NCBI RefSeq assembly: GCF_000344805.1
Contig: NC_020453.1
Coordinates: 4,745,001-4,809,000, forward strand
Reading direction: 5' to 3'
Length of the DNA stretch: 64,000 bases
Source: Bradyrhizobium oligotrophicum S58
GTDB lineage: Bacteria > Pseudomonadota > Alphaproteobacteria > Rhizobiales > Xanthobacteraceae
The notes below the pieces were generated by a model. The model was not told where the DNA came from. It made no database searches and saw nothing but the letters and a program-made list of their open reading frames with translations. The position numbers and the translations under genes were made by a program. Of this stretch, positions 1 to 9,934 are shown piece after piece. The stretch's first letter is position 1. Every line of letters begins with the position of its first letter.

Positions 1-336
1 GGCGGCGAGGAGGACACGATCATCGCGCCGGCAATCGCGACCTTGCGCAACGCCGGCCTCGACGTGAAGGGACCGCTGCCGGCGGACACGATGTTTCATG
101 AAGCCGCGCGCCAGACCTATGACTGCGCCATCTGCATGTACCACGACCAGGCGCTGATCCCGATCAAGACGCTGGCGTTCGACGAGGGCGTCAACGTGAC
201 GCTCGGCCTGCCCTTCATCCGCACCTCGCCCGACCACGGCACGGCCTTCGACATCGCCGGCAAGGGCAGCGCGAATCCGGCGAGCCTGATCGCGGCGCTC
301 CAGCTTGCCGCGCGCATGGCCAGCCGGTCGTCATGA
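1..336 (+). CDS. pdxA: 4-hydroxythreonine-4-phosphate dehydrogenase, C-terminal part
   Basis: This is the last 111 codons of PdxA; the frame is open from base 1, so the N-terminus lies outside the window. PdxA oxidises 4-phosphohydroxy-threonine in the DXP-dependent route to vitamin B6, in the cytoplasm. The visible part carries the typical PdxA tail: [10 protein letters not shown], with a metal-binding His, followed by the [21 protein letters not shown] stretch with a second metal-site His. The stop overlaps the start of ksgA by four bases (ATGA), so the two are probably translationally coupled. pdxA-ksgA is a widespread gene pair. The identification is secure; only the 5' end is missing. 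Confidence 0.95.
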   Translation, partial: GGEEDTIIAPAIATLRNAGLDVKGPLPADTMFHEAARQTYDCAICMYHDQALIPIKTLAFDEGVNVTLGLPFIRTSPDHGTAFDIAGKGSANPASLIAALQLAARMASRSS

Positions 337-1193
337 GCGCGATCGACGACCTCCCGCCGCTGCGCGAGGTCATTCGCGAACATCAGCTGTCGGCGCGCAA
401 GGCGCTCGGTCAGAACTTCCTGCTCGATCTCAATCTCACCGCCCGTATCACGCGAGCCGCAGGCCCCCTCGAGGACGCCACCGTGGTGGAGATCGGCCCG
501 GGTCCGGGCGGCCTGACGCGCGCCCTGCTCGCGCTCGGCGCCCGCCACGTCATCGCGGTCGAGCACGACGAGCGCGCGATCCCCGCGCTGCAGGCCATCG
601 CCCACCGCTATCCCGGACGGCTCGAGATCGTCTGCACCGACGCCCGCACCTTCGATGTCAGACCCTATCTCGGCGCCGGCAAAGCGAAGATCGTCGCCAA
701 CCTGCCCTACAACATCGCGACCCACCTGCTGGTCGGCTGGCTCTCGGCCGAGCCGTGGCCACCCTGGTACGACATGATGGTGCTGATGTTCCAGCGCGAG
801 GTCGCCGAACGTATCGTCGCGCGCGAGAACGAGGAGGCCTATGGCCGGCTCGGCGTGCTCGCCAACTGGCGCTGCGAGACCAAGATCCTGTTCGACATCT
901 CGCCTTCGGCCTTCGTGCCGCCGCCGAAGGTCACGTCGTCGGTGGTGCGGCTGGTGCCGCGCGCCGCGCCCGAGCCGTGCGACCGGCGCGCGCTCGAGCA
1001 GGTCGCCGCGGCCGCCTTCGGCCAGCGCCGCAAGATGCTGCGGCAGAGCCTGAAGTCGCTGCCGGCCGATCCCGCGCGTCTGGCTGCCGCGGCCGGGGTC
1101 GATTCCACCCGCCGCGCCGAGACCATCCCGGTGTCGGGCTTTGTTGCCATGGCCCGTGAATTGACCAATAGTCGTAGCGAAGCCCAATCCTAA
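333..1193 (+). CDS. rsmA: 16S rRNA (adenine(1518)-N6/adenine(1519)-N6)-dimethyltransferase
   Basis: KsgA/RsmA dimethylates two adjacent adenines in the loop of the 3'-terminal hairpin of 16S rRNA, a late check in 30S assembly, using S-adenosylmethionine. The 286-residue length is normal. Visible motifs are [10 protein letters not shown] near residue 25, the SAM-binding [10 protein letters not shown] (about residues 53-62), the acidic EHDERA ribose-binding turn, and the catalytic [10 protein letters not shown] around residues 123-132. The C-terminal helical rRNA-binding part includes [13 protein letters not shown]. The ATG overlaps the pdxA stop. The next gene starts 28 bases downstream on the same strand with its own ribosome binding site, so it may or may not share the transcript. 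Confidence 0.97.
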   Translation: MSAIDDLPPLREVIREHQLSARKALGQNFLLDLNLTARITRAAGPLEDATVVEIGPGPGGLTRALLALGARHVIAVEHDERAIPALQAIAHRYPGRLEIVCTDARTFDVRPYLGAGKAKIVANLPYNIATHLLVGWLSAEPWPPWYDMMVLMFQREVAERIVARENEEAYGRLGVLANWRCETKILFDISPSAFVPPPKVTSSVVRLVPRAAPEPCDRRALEQVAAAAFGQRRKMLRQSLKSLPADPARLAAAAGVDSTRRAETIPVSGFVAMARELTNSRSEAQS

Positions 1194-1220
1194 TCAACAA
1201 GCATTTCAGGGAGATTCATC

Positions 1221-2279
1221 ATGGCGTTGATGCGCCGTCAGTCGCTCGTCAAGTTCGATGCGCCGCTCTGTGAAACCATCGTCGAGACGCCGAAGCCGCA
1301 AGGCCGGGAAGTGCTCGTCCGCATCGAGCGGTGCGGCCTGTGCCACTCGGACCTGCACATCCAGGACGGCTATGCCGATCTCGGCGGCGGCAAGCGCCTG
1401 GACACGACGCGCGGCATGACGCTGCCGTTCACGCTCGGACACGAGATCGCCGGCGTCGTCGACGAAGTCGGCACCGACGTGCCGAAGGAGCTGATCGGCG
1501 CACGGCGCGCGGTGTTTCCGTGGATCGGCTGCGGCCAGTGCCGCGACTGCGCCAATGGCGATGAGAACCTGTGCACCAAACAGCGCTTCCTCGGCGTCTC
1601 GATCGACGGCGGCTTCGCCACGCATGTGCTGGTGCCCGACGCGAAATATCTGCTGGAATATGATCCGCTGCCGGTCAATCAGGCGGCGACCCTGATGTGC
1701 TCGGGCGTGACCGCCTATGGCGCGCTGAAGCGCCTGGTCGATCGGCCGCGCCAGCGCAATCTGCTGCTGATCGGGCTCGGCGGCGTCGGCATGATGGGCC
1801 TGTCGTTCGCGCAGGCCATGTTCAAGCAGCCGATCTCGGTCGCAGACCTCTCGGCCGCCGCGCGCGACACGGCGCTGCAGAATGGCGCCACGACCGCCTA
1901 TGATCCGTCCGAGCCGGACGTGATCAAGCGCATTCTCAAGGAGACGGGCGGCGGCTTCGACGAGGTCGTCGACTTCGCCGGCAACGAGAAGTCGATGGCG
2001 TTTGCGGTCGCCGTCGTCGCACGCGGCGGCAAGATCGTGGTGTCCGGACTGATGGGCGGCCAGTTCACCTTGCCGATGGTTCAGTGGGTGTACAAGCGCA
2101 TGACCATCGAGGGCTTCATGGTCGGCACGCTGACCGAAGCGCACGAGCTGATGACGCTGGCCCGGGCCGGCAAGATCAAGCCGCCGCCGATGCGCGAGGA
2201 GCCGATGGGCGACGTCCAGAAATGGATCGAGGCGCTGCGCGCCGGTCACGTGGTCGGACGGGTGGTGCTGACCAACTGA
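1221..2279 (+). CDS. zinc-dependent alcohol dehydrogenase, MDR superfamily
   Basis: A 352-residue medium-chain dehydrogenase/reductase, predicted to oxidise an alcohol or reduce an aldehyde with NAD(P). The N-terminal GroES-like domain has the catalytic zinc ligands in CGLCHSDLH and GHEIAGVV (about residues 38-82). The structural zinc site follows as the four-cysteine series CGQCRDCANGDENLC (about residues 102-116). The Rossmann domain has GLGGVGMMG around residue 187. The start is supported by GGGAGA about seven bases upstream of the ATG. Substrate cannot be read from sequence; long-chain alcohols or formaldehyde-type substrates are both possible. It follows ksgA without functional logic, so I regard it as an independent gene. 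Confidence 0.9.
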   Translation: MALMRRQSLVKFDAPLCETIVETPKPQGREVLVRIERCGLCHSDLHIQDGYADLGGGKRLDTTRGMTLPFTLGHEIAGVVDEVGTDVPKELIGARRAVFPWIGCGQCRDCANGDENLCTKQRFLGVSIDGGFATHVLVPDAKYLLEYDPLPVNQAATLMCSGVTAYGALKRLVDRPRQRNLLLIGLGGVGMMGLSFAQAMFKQPISVADLSAAARDTALQNGATTAYDPSEPDVIKRILKETGGGFDEVVDFAGNEKSMAFAVAVVARGGKIVVSGLMGGQFTLPMVQWVYKRMTIEGFMVGTLTEAHELMTLARAGKIKPPPMREEPMGDVQKWIEALRAGHVVGRVVLTN

Positions 2280-2787
2280 TTAGTCTCTCCGCGGACATCG
2301 CGGGCGGCAGCAACTCTGTCCGAGATTGCCGCTCGCTGCTCCATCGCGCGAAGCACGTGGCGATGGTGTCGACGGTGATGCCGCGAAGCGCTTGATTGAG
2401 CTGCCTGCCGATCGCCGCATGTCGTGGAGCCGCGCCCCGCGCCGCGTTGCCGTTCGGCGACGTCTGGCCAAGTGCCCGGTCGAGCTGAACTGCCGGGATC
2501 AGCGTTGCGACGTCGTCGCAATCTCCGATCATTTGTCCACAAACGCAACGGTTGTTAGTGCACGCCCCTGAACGCCGAGGGTGAAATACACGCCCTGCCC
2601 GCACTGATGTGGCCGATTTGGCGCGGGATCGCGGCCAAAGTCGCAACGCGACGCGGATCCTCTTGTGTGAAAAAAGCCGCACCCGGAGACGAAAGATCCG
2701 AGCCAGAATTAATCCGGAATTGCGGCTCATTGCCACCCAACTTGTCTCCGAGAACGCGCCGTTGCGTAAGCGTATCCGGAGTCATCA
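2280..2787. other. 508-bp intergenic region, no gene recognised
   Basis: Both strands carry only short open frames with no family resemblance. The region is visibly less GC-rich than its flanks toward 2,530-2,720. It probably contains the promoter of the large exported protein that follows. I see no tRNA fold, convincing terminator or repeat of the families found elsewhere in the window. Confidence 0.5.
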
Positions 2788-5262
2788 ATGGCAAGCCGAA
2801 CGGCAGGAGTTGCATTTGCCATTGCAACCGGATTCCTCGGGACGGTCGTGGTCCTGCTGCCGCGCGTCGTCATCGCCGCGGAGGAATGCCTCACCGAGCC
2901 GACCGGAGAGAAATCCGATGCGCAACGTTGGTATTATCGCTTCGATCGCGGCACCAATCGGCGGTGTTGGTATCTGAAGGACGCCAACGGCGGCACCCGC
3001 GACACCGCGGCATTGGCCCGCTCCACCCAGCAGCCCGCTCCTTGGGACTTTGCCCAGCCCGCCCCGCCGAAGCTGACGCCCCGACGCGCGGATGGCCCGG
3101 CCCCTCGCGCTGCTGCAGATGCGATGGCCGAGGCGCCGCAACCTCGTTTGCGGACCGACCTCGCCGTCAGGGGGACGCCGAAACCGCAAAATGTGGCGGT
3201 TACGCCGACGACCTTGACGGCCTCCGACGCCAGCCTGTCGCGTGGCCTCGACGCCTCCTCACCCTGGCCATCCTCGCCCCCGCCACAACCGGAGACGACC
3301 GCGAGCGATACGGCGCCCGCAGCCATGGCCGATGACGGCAATGCCGATGCGGACGCCAATCCGGCGTCCACGGGCGACGGCCAGGGTGCTGCCCCGTCGA
3401 AGACGACCAAGCCCGAAGCGCCGATCCACGTGCTGATGCTGGTGGTGATCGGCGCGCTCGCGATTTCAGGCCTGCTGGCCAGCGCGCTGTACCGGCTCAG
3501 CCGCATGGGGCGACGACGGCGGCGCAACGGGAGCTGGCACGGAGACGCGACACAAATCCGGCGCGCCCGCACCAAGCCGAGGGCCAAGGCGCCGCCGCCC
3601 CCAGCGCTGCGCGCGGGCCGTGGCAGCATGCCGCCAGCGCCGTCTCACGTCGCCTCCAGCCGCGGCGCTCAGCCGGCTTCCGCGCTCGACCTCGCGAGCG
3701 CACGGCTGTCGGCGTCGCAGCCGGAGCACGCGGAGACCCGTGCCTATCGCCAGGCACAATCCCAGGCCCCCTCGCCACAGCACCAGGATCATCCGGCCGT
3801 CGCCGCGCGCCGACGCGACCATGACGCGGCTGCGGAGATGCCCCGGACGCAGGCTACCGACGCCGTGTGGCAAGCGGTGGATCAGCTCTCAGATCGCGCC
3901 GCGGTCCGCCGGGCCGCACCTGCGGATCAGATGATTGCGGCCGACGTTCAACCGTCTCCAGCCACTCCAAGCGCGCCGGCGCCAGCGGCGCCGACGGCAC
4001 AGCAACAACAGCAGATGGCTGCGGCTCAAATGGCTGCTGCGCAGGCCGCTGCCGCCAAGATCGCCGCGGCCAAGGTCGCCGCAGCCAAGGCCAACGCGGC
4101 CGCGGCTCCGGCTGCCCGCCAGGCTCCGTCGAACCACGCCGCAGCGACCGAGCCCCAGCAGGCCCAGGCCTGGCCTGCAACGCAGAGACCCGCTGCCGCC
4201 AATCCCGCACCTGCCTCGATGGCCGCACCGCCACCACCGCCTGTGCCTCCGACCCAGGATGCCGCGGCTGCCGCACCGCCCGCTCCCGTCGACGTCGGCG
4301 AAATCGTTTCCGCCCTGCGCAAGGCCCGCGCCAGCGATGCGACGTCCGCAGCCGGCGGCGGCGCTCCGATCGACGCTGCCAAGGTGATTGCGGCGCTGCT
4401 GGTTTCGCGCGCGGCCAAGCGGCAGACGGCACAACCTGCAACGACCGAGAGCGGCGACGCTGCGGCTGCAGTCGTGCCGTCCCCTGCAGCTTCGCCGCCC
4501 GCGACCGAGCCAACCGCATCTCAGGCCGCGCAGCAGCTGATGAATCGTTTGCGCGGCGGCCAGCTGGACGCGCAACCCACTCGTGTCACATCCAATCAGC
4601 CGACAGCAGCGTCAGCCGATCCTGCGGCTGCACTTGTCGAGGCGCTTCGGGCGCACGCGGCGCGGCAGCCGGCCTATCCGGCGGACGACCAAACGGCTGC
4701 GACCGAAGCTGCAGCCATGTCGAAGGCGCCCACTGCCGCAGACGACGACGAGCTCGACGATCCCGCGGCGGCCCTGATCAATCTCCTGCAGTCGCGCTTT
4801 TCATTGCCTGAAGACGAGCTCGATGCAGAGCCGTTTGACGACGAACACGAGGAATCTTCAGCCGAAGCGCCGCAGATCGTCGGATCCATGCATGACGATC
4901 CCACGGCTCAGCTGATGAGTCTGCTGGAATCGCGCTCATCGATCCCGGCCGCGCCGCCGGTCCTCGACAGGCCGCAGCCGCAGCACCAACAGCAGCCGCA
5001 GCAACGGCGGCAGCCTCAACAGCAGCAGTATCAACAGCAGCCGCAGCGACCGCCTCAACAGCAGCAATATCAACAGCCCCCGCAGCGACCGCAGCAGCAG
5101 CGGTCCCCGTTCGTCCCGTCGCAATTCGAGGACCCGGCGACCCCGCCGCTCGACTTCATTCCACGGCCTCAGGCGCTGCGACCGCGACCGCACAGCATTC
5201 AGCACGATGAGTCGCTCGACGGCATCCAGGACATCCTGGCGCGCCTTGGTCGACGGGCGTAG
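2788..5262 (+). CDS. large exported, membrane-anchored low-complexity protein of unknown function
   Basis: An 824-residue protein I cannot assign to a named family. The start is supported by CGGAG seven bases before the ATG. Residues 1-31 look like a signal peptide ending near VVIAAEE. A short conserved-looking segment follows (QRWYYRFDRGTNRRCWYLK, around residues 48-66), a motif I associate with uncharacterised Bradyrhizobium exported proteins. One transmembrane helix lies at about residues 213-235, followed by a basic RMGRRRRR stop-transfer run. The remainder is Ala/Pro/Gln-rich. It holds several copies of a short helical pattern, D-P-x-A-x-L-(I/M)-x-L-L-x-S-R, around residues 610-710. A Gln/Pro tract (about 730-770) and the end LDGIQDILARLGRRA close the protein. 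Converges on gmk with only ten bases between stops. Confidence 0.75.
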   Translation: MASRTAGVAFAIATGFLGTVVVLLPRVVIAAEECLTEPTGEKSDAQRWYYRFDRGTNRRCWYLKDANGGTRDTAALARSTQQPAPWDFAQPAPPKLTPRRADGPAPRAAADAMAEAPQPRLRTDLAVRGTPKPQNVAVTPTTLTASDASLSRGLDASSPWPSSPPPQPETTASDTAPAAMADDGNADADANPASTGDGQGAAPSKTTKPEAPIHVLMLVVIGALAISGLLASALYRLSRMGRRRRRNGSWHGDATQIRRARTKPRAKAPPPPALRAGRGSMPPAPSHVASSRGAQPASALDLASARLSASQPEHAETRAYRQAQSQAPSPQHQDHPAVAARRRDHDAAAEMPRTQATDAVWQAVDQLSDRAAVRRAAPADQMIAADVQPSPATPSAPAPAAPTAQQQQQMAAAQMAAAQAAAAKIAAAKVAAAKANAAAAPAARQAPSNHAAATEPQQAQAWPATQRPAAANPAPASMAAPPPPPVPPTQDAAAAAPPAPVDVGEIVSALRKARASDATSAAGGGAPIDAAKVIAALLVSRAAKRQTAQPATTESGDAAAAVVPSPAASPPATEPTASQAAQQLMNRLRGGQLDAQPTRVTSNQPTAASADPAAALVEALRAHAARQPAYPADDQTAATEAAAMSKAPTAADDDELDDPAAALINLLQSRFSLPEDELDAEPFDDEHEESSAEAPQIVGSMHDDPTAQLMSLLESRSSIPAAPPVLDRPQPQHQQQPQQRRQPQQQQYQQQPQRPPQQQQYQQPPQRPQQQRSPFVPSQFEDPATPPLDFIPRPQALRPRPHSIQHDESLDGIQDILARLGRRA

Positions 5263-5272
5263 CGGGAGACGT

Positions 5273-5932
5273 TCAGCTCTCGAGCTGGCGCTGCAGTTCG
5301 CGCACGAAGGTCGTCAGTCCGGTCCGGCGCTCGCGCTTCAGGCGTTCGGCCTTCAGGATCGACTGCACCTCGGCAAACGCATCGTCGATGTTGCGGTTGA
5401 TGACGATGTAGTCGTACTCCGCCCAGTGGCTCATCTCATGGCTGGCGCGGCTCATGCGCCCGCGGATGACCTCGTCGGAGTCCTGCGCACGCGTGTGCAG
5501 ACGCTTCTCCAGGTCGGCGGCCGAGGGCGGCAGGATGAACACGCTGACCACGTCCTGCCGGGCCTTCTCGCGCAGCTGCTGGGTGCCCTGCCAGTCGATG
5601 TCGAACAGCACGTCCTGGCCGGCGGAGAGCGCGGCTTCGACGGGCGCGCGCGGCGTGCCGTAGCGGTTGTCGAACACGGTCGCCCATTCGAGCAGCTCGT
5701 TGCGCTTGGCCATGTCCTCGAACCGCGCGCGGTCGACGAAGTGATAGTCGCGACCGTCGACCTCACCGGGCCGCATCGGGCGCGTCGTCGCCGACACCGA
5801 CATCCGCAATCCCGGCATGCGCTCGATCAAGAGGCGGGACAGCGTCGTCTTGCCCGCCCCCGAAGGTGATGACAGCACGAACATCAGGCCGCGCCGTTCG
5901 ACCCCATCGAAGCTTCCGTCGTGAGCCGCCAT
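5273..5932 (-). CDS. gmk: guanylate kinase
   Basis: Gmk phosphorylates GMP (and dGMP) to GDP with ATP in the cytoplasm, essential for GTP supply and for (p)ppGpp metabolism. The 219-residue protein has the P-loop SSPSGAGKTTLSRLL at about residues 20-34. It then shows the GMP-binding segment SVSATTRPMRPGEVDGRDYH and the lid/DIDWQGTQQL region near residues 115-125. The ATG at 5932 is preceded by GGAG at a good distance. A Met at residue 17 is a weaker alternative. It lies three bases downstream of yicC in the same orientation, the usual yicC-gmk arrangement in proteobacteria, so co-transcription is likely. Confidence 0.97.
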   Translation of the reverse strand: MAAHDGSFDGVERRGLMFVLSSPSGAGKTTLSRLLIERMPGLRMSVSATTRPMRPGEVDGRDYHFVDRARFEDMAKRNELLEWATVFDNRYGTPRAPVEAALSAGQDVLFDIDWQGTQQLREKARQDVVSVFILPPSAADLEKRLHTRAQDSDEVIRGRMSRASHEMSHWAEYDYIVINRNIDDAFAEVQSILKAERLKRERRTGLTTFVRELQRQLES

Positions 5933-5935
5933 GGA

Positions 5936-6823
5936 TCACTCCAGATTCTGGACCTGTTCGCGGAACTGCTCGACCACCGTCTTCAGCTCGAGACCGATAT
6001 TCGTCAGCTCGATGTCGTTTGATTTCGAACAGGTAGTGTTGACCTCGCGGTGGAATTCCTGGGCGAGGAAATCCAGCCGGCGGCCGACCGGCCCACCCTT
6101 GCCGAGCATCTCGCGCGCCTGCGCGATGTGCGAGGCGATGCGATCGAGCTCCTCGCGGACATCGGCCTTGGCCGCAATCAGCAATGCTTCCTGCGCCAGA
6201 CGATCCGGGTCGAAGCGATCGGACGTGTCGAGCAAGGCCGCGACCTGCTCGGCGAGCCGCGCCTTGACGGCTTCGGGCTTGCGGCCGGGCGAAGCCTCGG
6301 CCTTCTTCGCCAGCGCCTCGATCTCGTCGACGCGCTGGTTGAGGATCTGGCCGAGCGTGTCGCCTTCACGGCGGCGCATTTCGATCAGATGCGTCAGCGC
6401 GGTCTCGAAGGCTGCCGTCGCGGCCTCCTTGGCGGCCTTGTCCTCGGCCTCGTCGCTCTCCGGCTCCGCCACCTCGATCACGCCCTTGATCGACAGCAAC
6501 CCGTCGATGCTCGGCGCAACCGCGTCGATCCTGCCGGCGAGCGAACTCGCCATCTTGACGACCGCAGCCAGGACCTCCTCGTTGATCCGCACACTCGCGC
6601 CGGTCTCGGTGCGCTTGACGGTGAGATTCGCGTAGACGGTGCCGCGGGACAGCACCTCCGTGGCGCGCTTCTTGGCGAAGGCCTCGACCTCGTCCCAGCC
6701 TTGCGGCAGCCGTACCCGGACGTCCAATCCCTTGGCGTTGACCGATTTCAATTCCCACTCGAACGAGTAGGGACCGCTCGCCCCGTGGCTACGGGCAAAG
6801 CCGGTCATGCTCGACAGCGCCAT
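5936..6823 (-). CDS. YicC-family endoribonuclease-like protein
   Basis: A 295-residue YicC/YloC family protein. E. coli YicC has been described as an endoribonuclease, and the family is nearly always next to gmk; the biochemical role here is inference from family. It begins with the characteristic MALSSMTGFARSHG. The rest fits the family: the YicC N-terminal domain with an ELKSVNAKGLDVRVRLP segment, an acidic central helical part, and the C-terminal DUF1732-type end containing GRRLDFLAQEFHREVNT and an NDIELT stretch. It lies 125 bases downstream of mltG and three bases upstream of gmk, so it is part of the leftward fabD-to-gmk gene series. Confidence 0.93.
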   Translation of the reverse strand: MALSSMTGFARSHGASGPYSFEWELKSVNAKGLDVRVRLPQGWDEVEAFAKKRATEVLSRGTVYANLTVKRTETGASVRINEEVLAAVVKMASSLAGRIDAVAPSIDGLLSIKGVIEVAEPESDEAEDKAAKEAATAAFETALTHLIEMRRREGDTLGQILNQRVDEIEALAKKAEASPGRKPEAVKARLAEQVAALLDTSDRFDPDRLAQEALLIAAKADVREELDRIASHIAQAREMLGKGGPVGRRLDFLAQEFHREVNTTCSKSNDIELTNIGLELKTVVEQFREQVQNLE

Positions 6824-6948
6824 TTCGTCAATGTCTCCGGCACATCAGGGAACGGGCGACAGACTCAGCCCCACCAAAAGTGCGCGAACCTTACGGCCTT
6901 TTGGCCAAATGTTAAGCCCGGTTCTGCGCGGCCGGCATGCGTGGAAAA

Positions 6949-8241
6949 TTATTGTTGAACGACCGGCTGGCCCGATTGCGCCGCGCCCTGTCGACCGGCG
7001 GGTAAGGCGCCGCCAGGCGCGGCAGCGCCGCCGGATGCACGATTGGCGGGCGGCTTCTTGGCCCCTGCGGGCGCCCGGGGCGCCGCGCCCGACGCCGCCG
7101 GGTCCGCGGCGCCGCCCGCCAGAGCTGGCGGTGCTTCCTCGGGCTCGACGGTGTCGTTCTGGGTCTGCCGTTCCATCGCCCTGAGCTTGGCGACGTTCTT
7201 CTGGTGCAGGTCGTAGGTCTCCGTGAAGGCGTGGCCTCCGGTCCCGTCGGCAACGAAATAGAGATCGCGCGTCCGCGCCGGGTTTGCCGTCGCTTCCAGC
7301 GACGCCCTGCCGGGATTGGAGATCGGCCCCGGCGGCAGCCCCTCGATCACATAGGTGTTGTAGGGCGAAGGCTGGGTGATCTCGCTGCGCTTGATCGGGC
7401 GCCCGAGCGTTCCCTTGCCACCGACCAGACCGTAGATGATGGTGGGATCGGACTGCAGCTTGATCCTCTGCCGCAGCCTGTTCACGAACACGGCGGCGAC
7501 GCGGCTGCGTTCATCGGGCTTGCCGGTCTCCTTCTCGACGATCGAGGCGAGCGTGACCAACTGCTCCGGCGTCCGCACCGGGAGGTCCGGACTGCGCCGT
7601 TCCCAGATCTCGGCCAGAACACGCTTCTGCGCCTGCTGCATGCGCTGGATGACCTGATCGCGGCTGGTGCCGCGCGGAAACTTGTAGGTCTCGGGCAACA
7701 ACGTTCCTTCGCGCGGAATCTCGCGCACGCTGCCGGTGAAGATCTCGTTGTCCGACAGGCGGGCTACGATCTGCTCCGAGGTCAGACCTTCGGGAATCGT
7801 GACCCCGTGCTGCACGACCTTGCCTTCGACGATCACACCGATCACTTCGCGGAGCGAGGCATTCTTCTGGAATGCATACTCGCCGGGTTTCAGGTCGGAG
7901 CTGGCCTTCAGCGCGTACACGCCGCCGATGAAGATCCAGGGATTGACGTCGATCACGCCCTCGCGCGCGAGCACATCGGCGATATCGCGCTTGCCGGCGC
8001 GCTGCGGAATGTTGACGATCTTGTCGTCCTGCAACGGTCCGGGCGTTTCCAGGATCTGACGGCCGTAGTAGTAGGCCCCCCCCGCACCGATCATGGCCAG
8101 GATGAGCAGGGTGATGATCGCGTTGCCGACCACGACAAAGGGATTGCGCGCCCGGTCCGAGCGACGCGGCGGTGGCGGCACGCGTTCGGGCTCGAGCGCT
8201 GCGCGCGGACTGCGGGGCGAGATGGGCGGCCGTTCACTCAT
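6949..8241 (-). CDS. mltG: endolytic murein transglycosylase MltG
   Basis: MltG cleaves nascent peptidoglycan strands inside the glycan chain and helps set glycan length; it is anchored in the inner membrane with its domain in the periplasm. The chosen ATG gives 430 residues; an in-frame start 18 codons upstream has no homology-like character. A Pro/Arg-rich cytoplasmic N-terminus is followed by one transmembrane helix (VVVGNAIITLLILAMIGAG) at about residues 35-53. The YceG/MltG domain includes LASIVEKETGKPDERSRVA, which contains the catalytic Glu, then LQSDPTIIYG and SPYNTYVIEGLPPGPISNPG. The C-terminus is a Pro/Ala-rich tail of about 70 residues. It follows fabF in the same direction, as is usual in Rhizobiales. 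Confidence 0.93.
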   Translation of the reverse strand: MSERPPISPRSPRAALEPERVPPPPRRSDRARNPFVVVGNAIITLLILAMIGAGGAYYYGRQILETPGPLQDDKIVNIPQRAGKRDIADVLAREGVIDVNPWIFIGGVYALKASSDLKPGEYAFQKNASLREVIGVIVEGKVVQHGVTIPEGLTSEQIVARLSDNEIFTGSVREIPREGTLLPETYKFPRGTSRDQVIQRMQQAQKRVLAEIWERRSPDLPVRTPEQLVTLASIVEKETGKPDERSRVAAVFVNRLRQRIKLQSDPTIIYGLVGGKGTLGRPIKRSEITQPSPYNTYVIEGLPPGPISNPGRASLEATANPARTRDLYFVADGTGGHAFTETYDLHQKNVAKLRAMERQTQNDTVEPEEAPPALAGGAADPAASGAAPRAPAGAKKPPANRASGGAAAPGGALPAGRQGAAQSGQPVVQQ

Positions 8242-8508
8242 CGATGCAACCTTCAGTGCTGTCGCTCTCGTCGTGGCCGTGCGCACCCCACGCAAGCGAC
8301 CTGAAGTCTACGCCCATCCCAACGAATCGTCATCGAATACGGCGAAACGGTGTTTTCACCGGGTCTCGCCGCCAAGCGCTCCATCTACAATCAGCGCCTT
8401 CGGCCCATCTGCGAAAGACACGCGAACTGTTGGGTTCTAGTGTGGCTGCAGTCGGAAATCCGCGTGACGAAGTGGCAACACACGGCAGCGGTATTCCGTC
8501 CTTCCGCA

Positions 8509-9774
8509 CTAGCTCACCACGCGCCGCAGGACCACCGACGCATTGGTGCCGCCGAAACCGAACGAGTTCGACAACGCAACATTTATCTCGCGTTGCCGAG
8601 GCGCGTGCGGCACCAGGTCGATCGCGGTCTCCACCGACGGGTTGTCCAGATTGATCGTCGGCGGCGCGATGTTATCGCGAATCGCGAGAATGCTGAAGAT
8701 CGCTTCCACGGCGCCGGCAGCCCCCAGCAGATGACCGATGGAGGATTTGGTCGAGGACATCGAGATCTTCGATGCAGCATTGCCGAGCAGGCGCTCGACG
8801 GCGCCGAGCTCGATCTCGTCGCCGACCTGCGTCGACGTGCCATGGGCGTTGATGTAGTCGAGATCGGCAGCGGTGATGCCGGCGCGCTTCAATGCCGCGC
8901 TCATGCTGCGGAAGCCGCCATTGCCGTCCGGCGATGGCGAAGTGATGTGATAGGCGTCGCCGGACAATCCGTAGCCGCAGACCTCGGCATAGATCCGCGC
9001 GCCGCGCGCCTTCGCGTGCTCATATTCTTCGAGCACGACCACGCCGGCGCCCTCGCCCATGACGAAGCCATCGCGATCCTTATCGTAGGGACGCGACGCC
9101 CGCTCCGGCGTGTCGTTGAAGCCGGTGGACAGCGCGCGCGCTGCGCAGAACCCGGCCATGCCGATTCGGCAGATCGGAGACTCCGCACCGCCCGCGACCA
9201 TGACGTCGGCATCGCCGAGCGCGATGAGCCGGCTGGCGTCGCCGATCGCATGGGCACCCGTCGAACAGGCCGTGACCACCGAGTGATTGGGGCCCTTCAG
9301 CCCGTGCTCGATCGAGACATAGCCCGACGCGAGATTGATCAGCCGCCCGGGGATGAAGAACGGCGACACCTTCCGCGGACCGCGCTCCTTCAATAGGATC
9401 GCGGTGTCGGCGATGCCCGACAGGCCGCCGATGCCGGAGCCGATCAGCGTACCGGTCGCGCAGCGATCGTCTTCGGTTGCGGGATGCCAGCCGGCATCAT
9501 CGAGCGCCTGGCGTGCAGCGGCCATGGCGAAGATGATGAAGTCATCGACCTTGCGCTGGTCCTTCGGCTCCATCCATTGATCGGCATTGAACGTGCCATC
9601 GGTGCCGTCACCACGCGGCACCTGACACGCCACCTTGGCGGGCAGATCGGAAACGTCGAACGTCTCGATCCTGCGAGCGCCGCTCTTGCCTTGAAGGATG
9701 CGCTGCCAGGTCGTTTCCACACCACAGCCAAGCGGCGAAACCATGCCAAGGCCCGTGACGACAACCCGCCTCAT
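8509..9774 (-). CDS. fabF: beta-ketoacyl-ACP synthase II
   Basis: FabF condenses malonyl-ACP with acyl-ACP to elongate fatty acids in the cytoplasm. The start MRRVVVTGLG is the standard FabF N-terminus and gives 421 residues; a longer frame exists upstream but adds 20 non-conserved residues. The catalytic triad is visible: Cys in VVTACSTGAHAIG (about residue 170), His in NAHGTSTQVGD (about 310) and His in SSIGHLLGAAG (about 347). The C-terminal NSFGFGGTNAS loop is intact. It lies downstream of acpP and upstream of mltG on the same strand, making an acpP-fabF pair as in many bacteria. Confidence 0.97.
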   Translation of the reverse strand: MRRVVVTGLGMVSPLGCGVETTWQRILQGKSGARRIETFDVSDLPAKVACQVPRGDGTDGTFNADQWMEPKDQRKVDDFIIFAMAAARQALDDAGWHPATEDDRCATGTLIGSGIGGLSGIADTAILLKERGPRKVSPFFIPGRLINLASGYVSIEHGLKGPNHSVVTACSTGAHAIGDASRLIALGDADVMVAGGAESPICRIGMAGFCAARALSTGFNDTPERASRPYDKDRDGFVMGEGAGVVVLEEYEHAKARGARIYAEVCGYGLSGDAYHITSPSPDGNGGFRSMSAALKRAGITAADLDYINAHGTSTQVGDEIELGAVERLLGNAASKISMSSTKSSIGHLLGAAGAVEAIFSILAIRDNIAPPTINLDNPSVETAIDLVPHAPRQREINVALSNSFGFGGTNASVVLRRVVS

Positions 9775-9934
9775 ATTCGTTTCTCCAGACCCAACCTTGA
9801 GCGCAACCGGTCGGCTTACGTCCGTCACTTGCACCTCAGGTCATTGTTTCGAGCAACAACTCCTAGGCGCTGACGGAGCTTCCGCATCGTGCGCCGGGGG
9901 CCGCAGGCGGCAGCTGCGACGCCGCCAACAGCAA

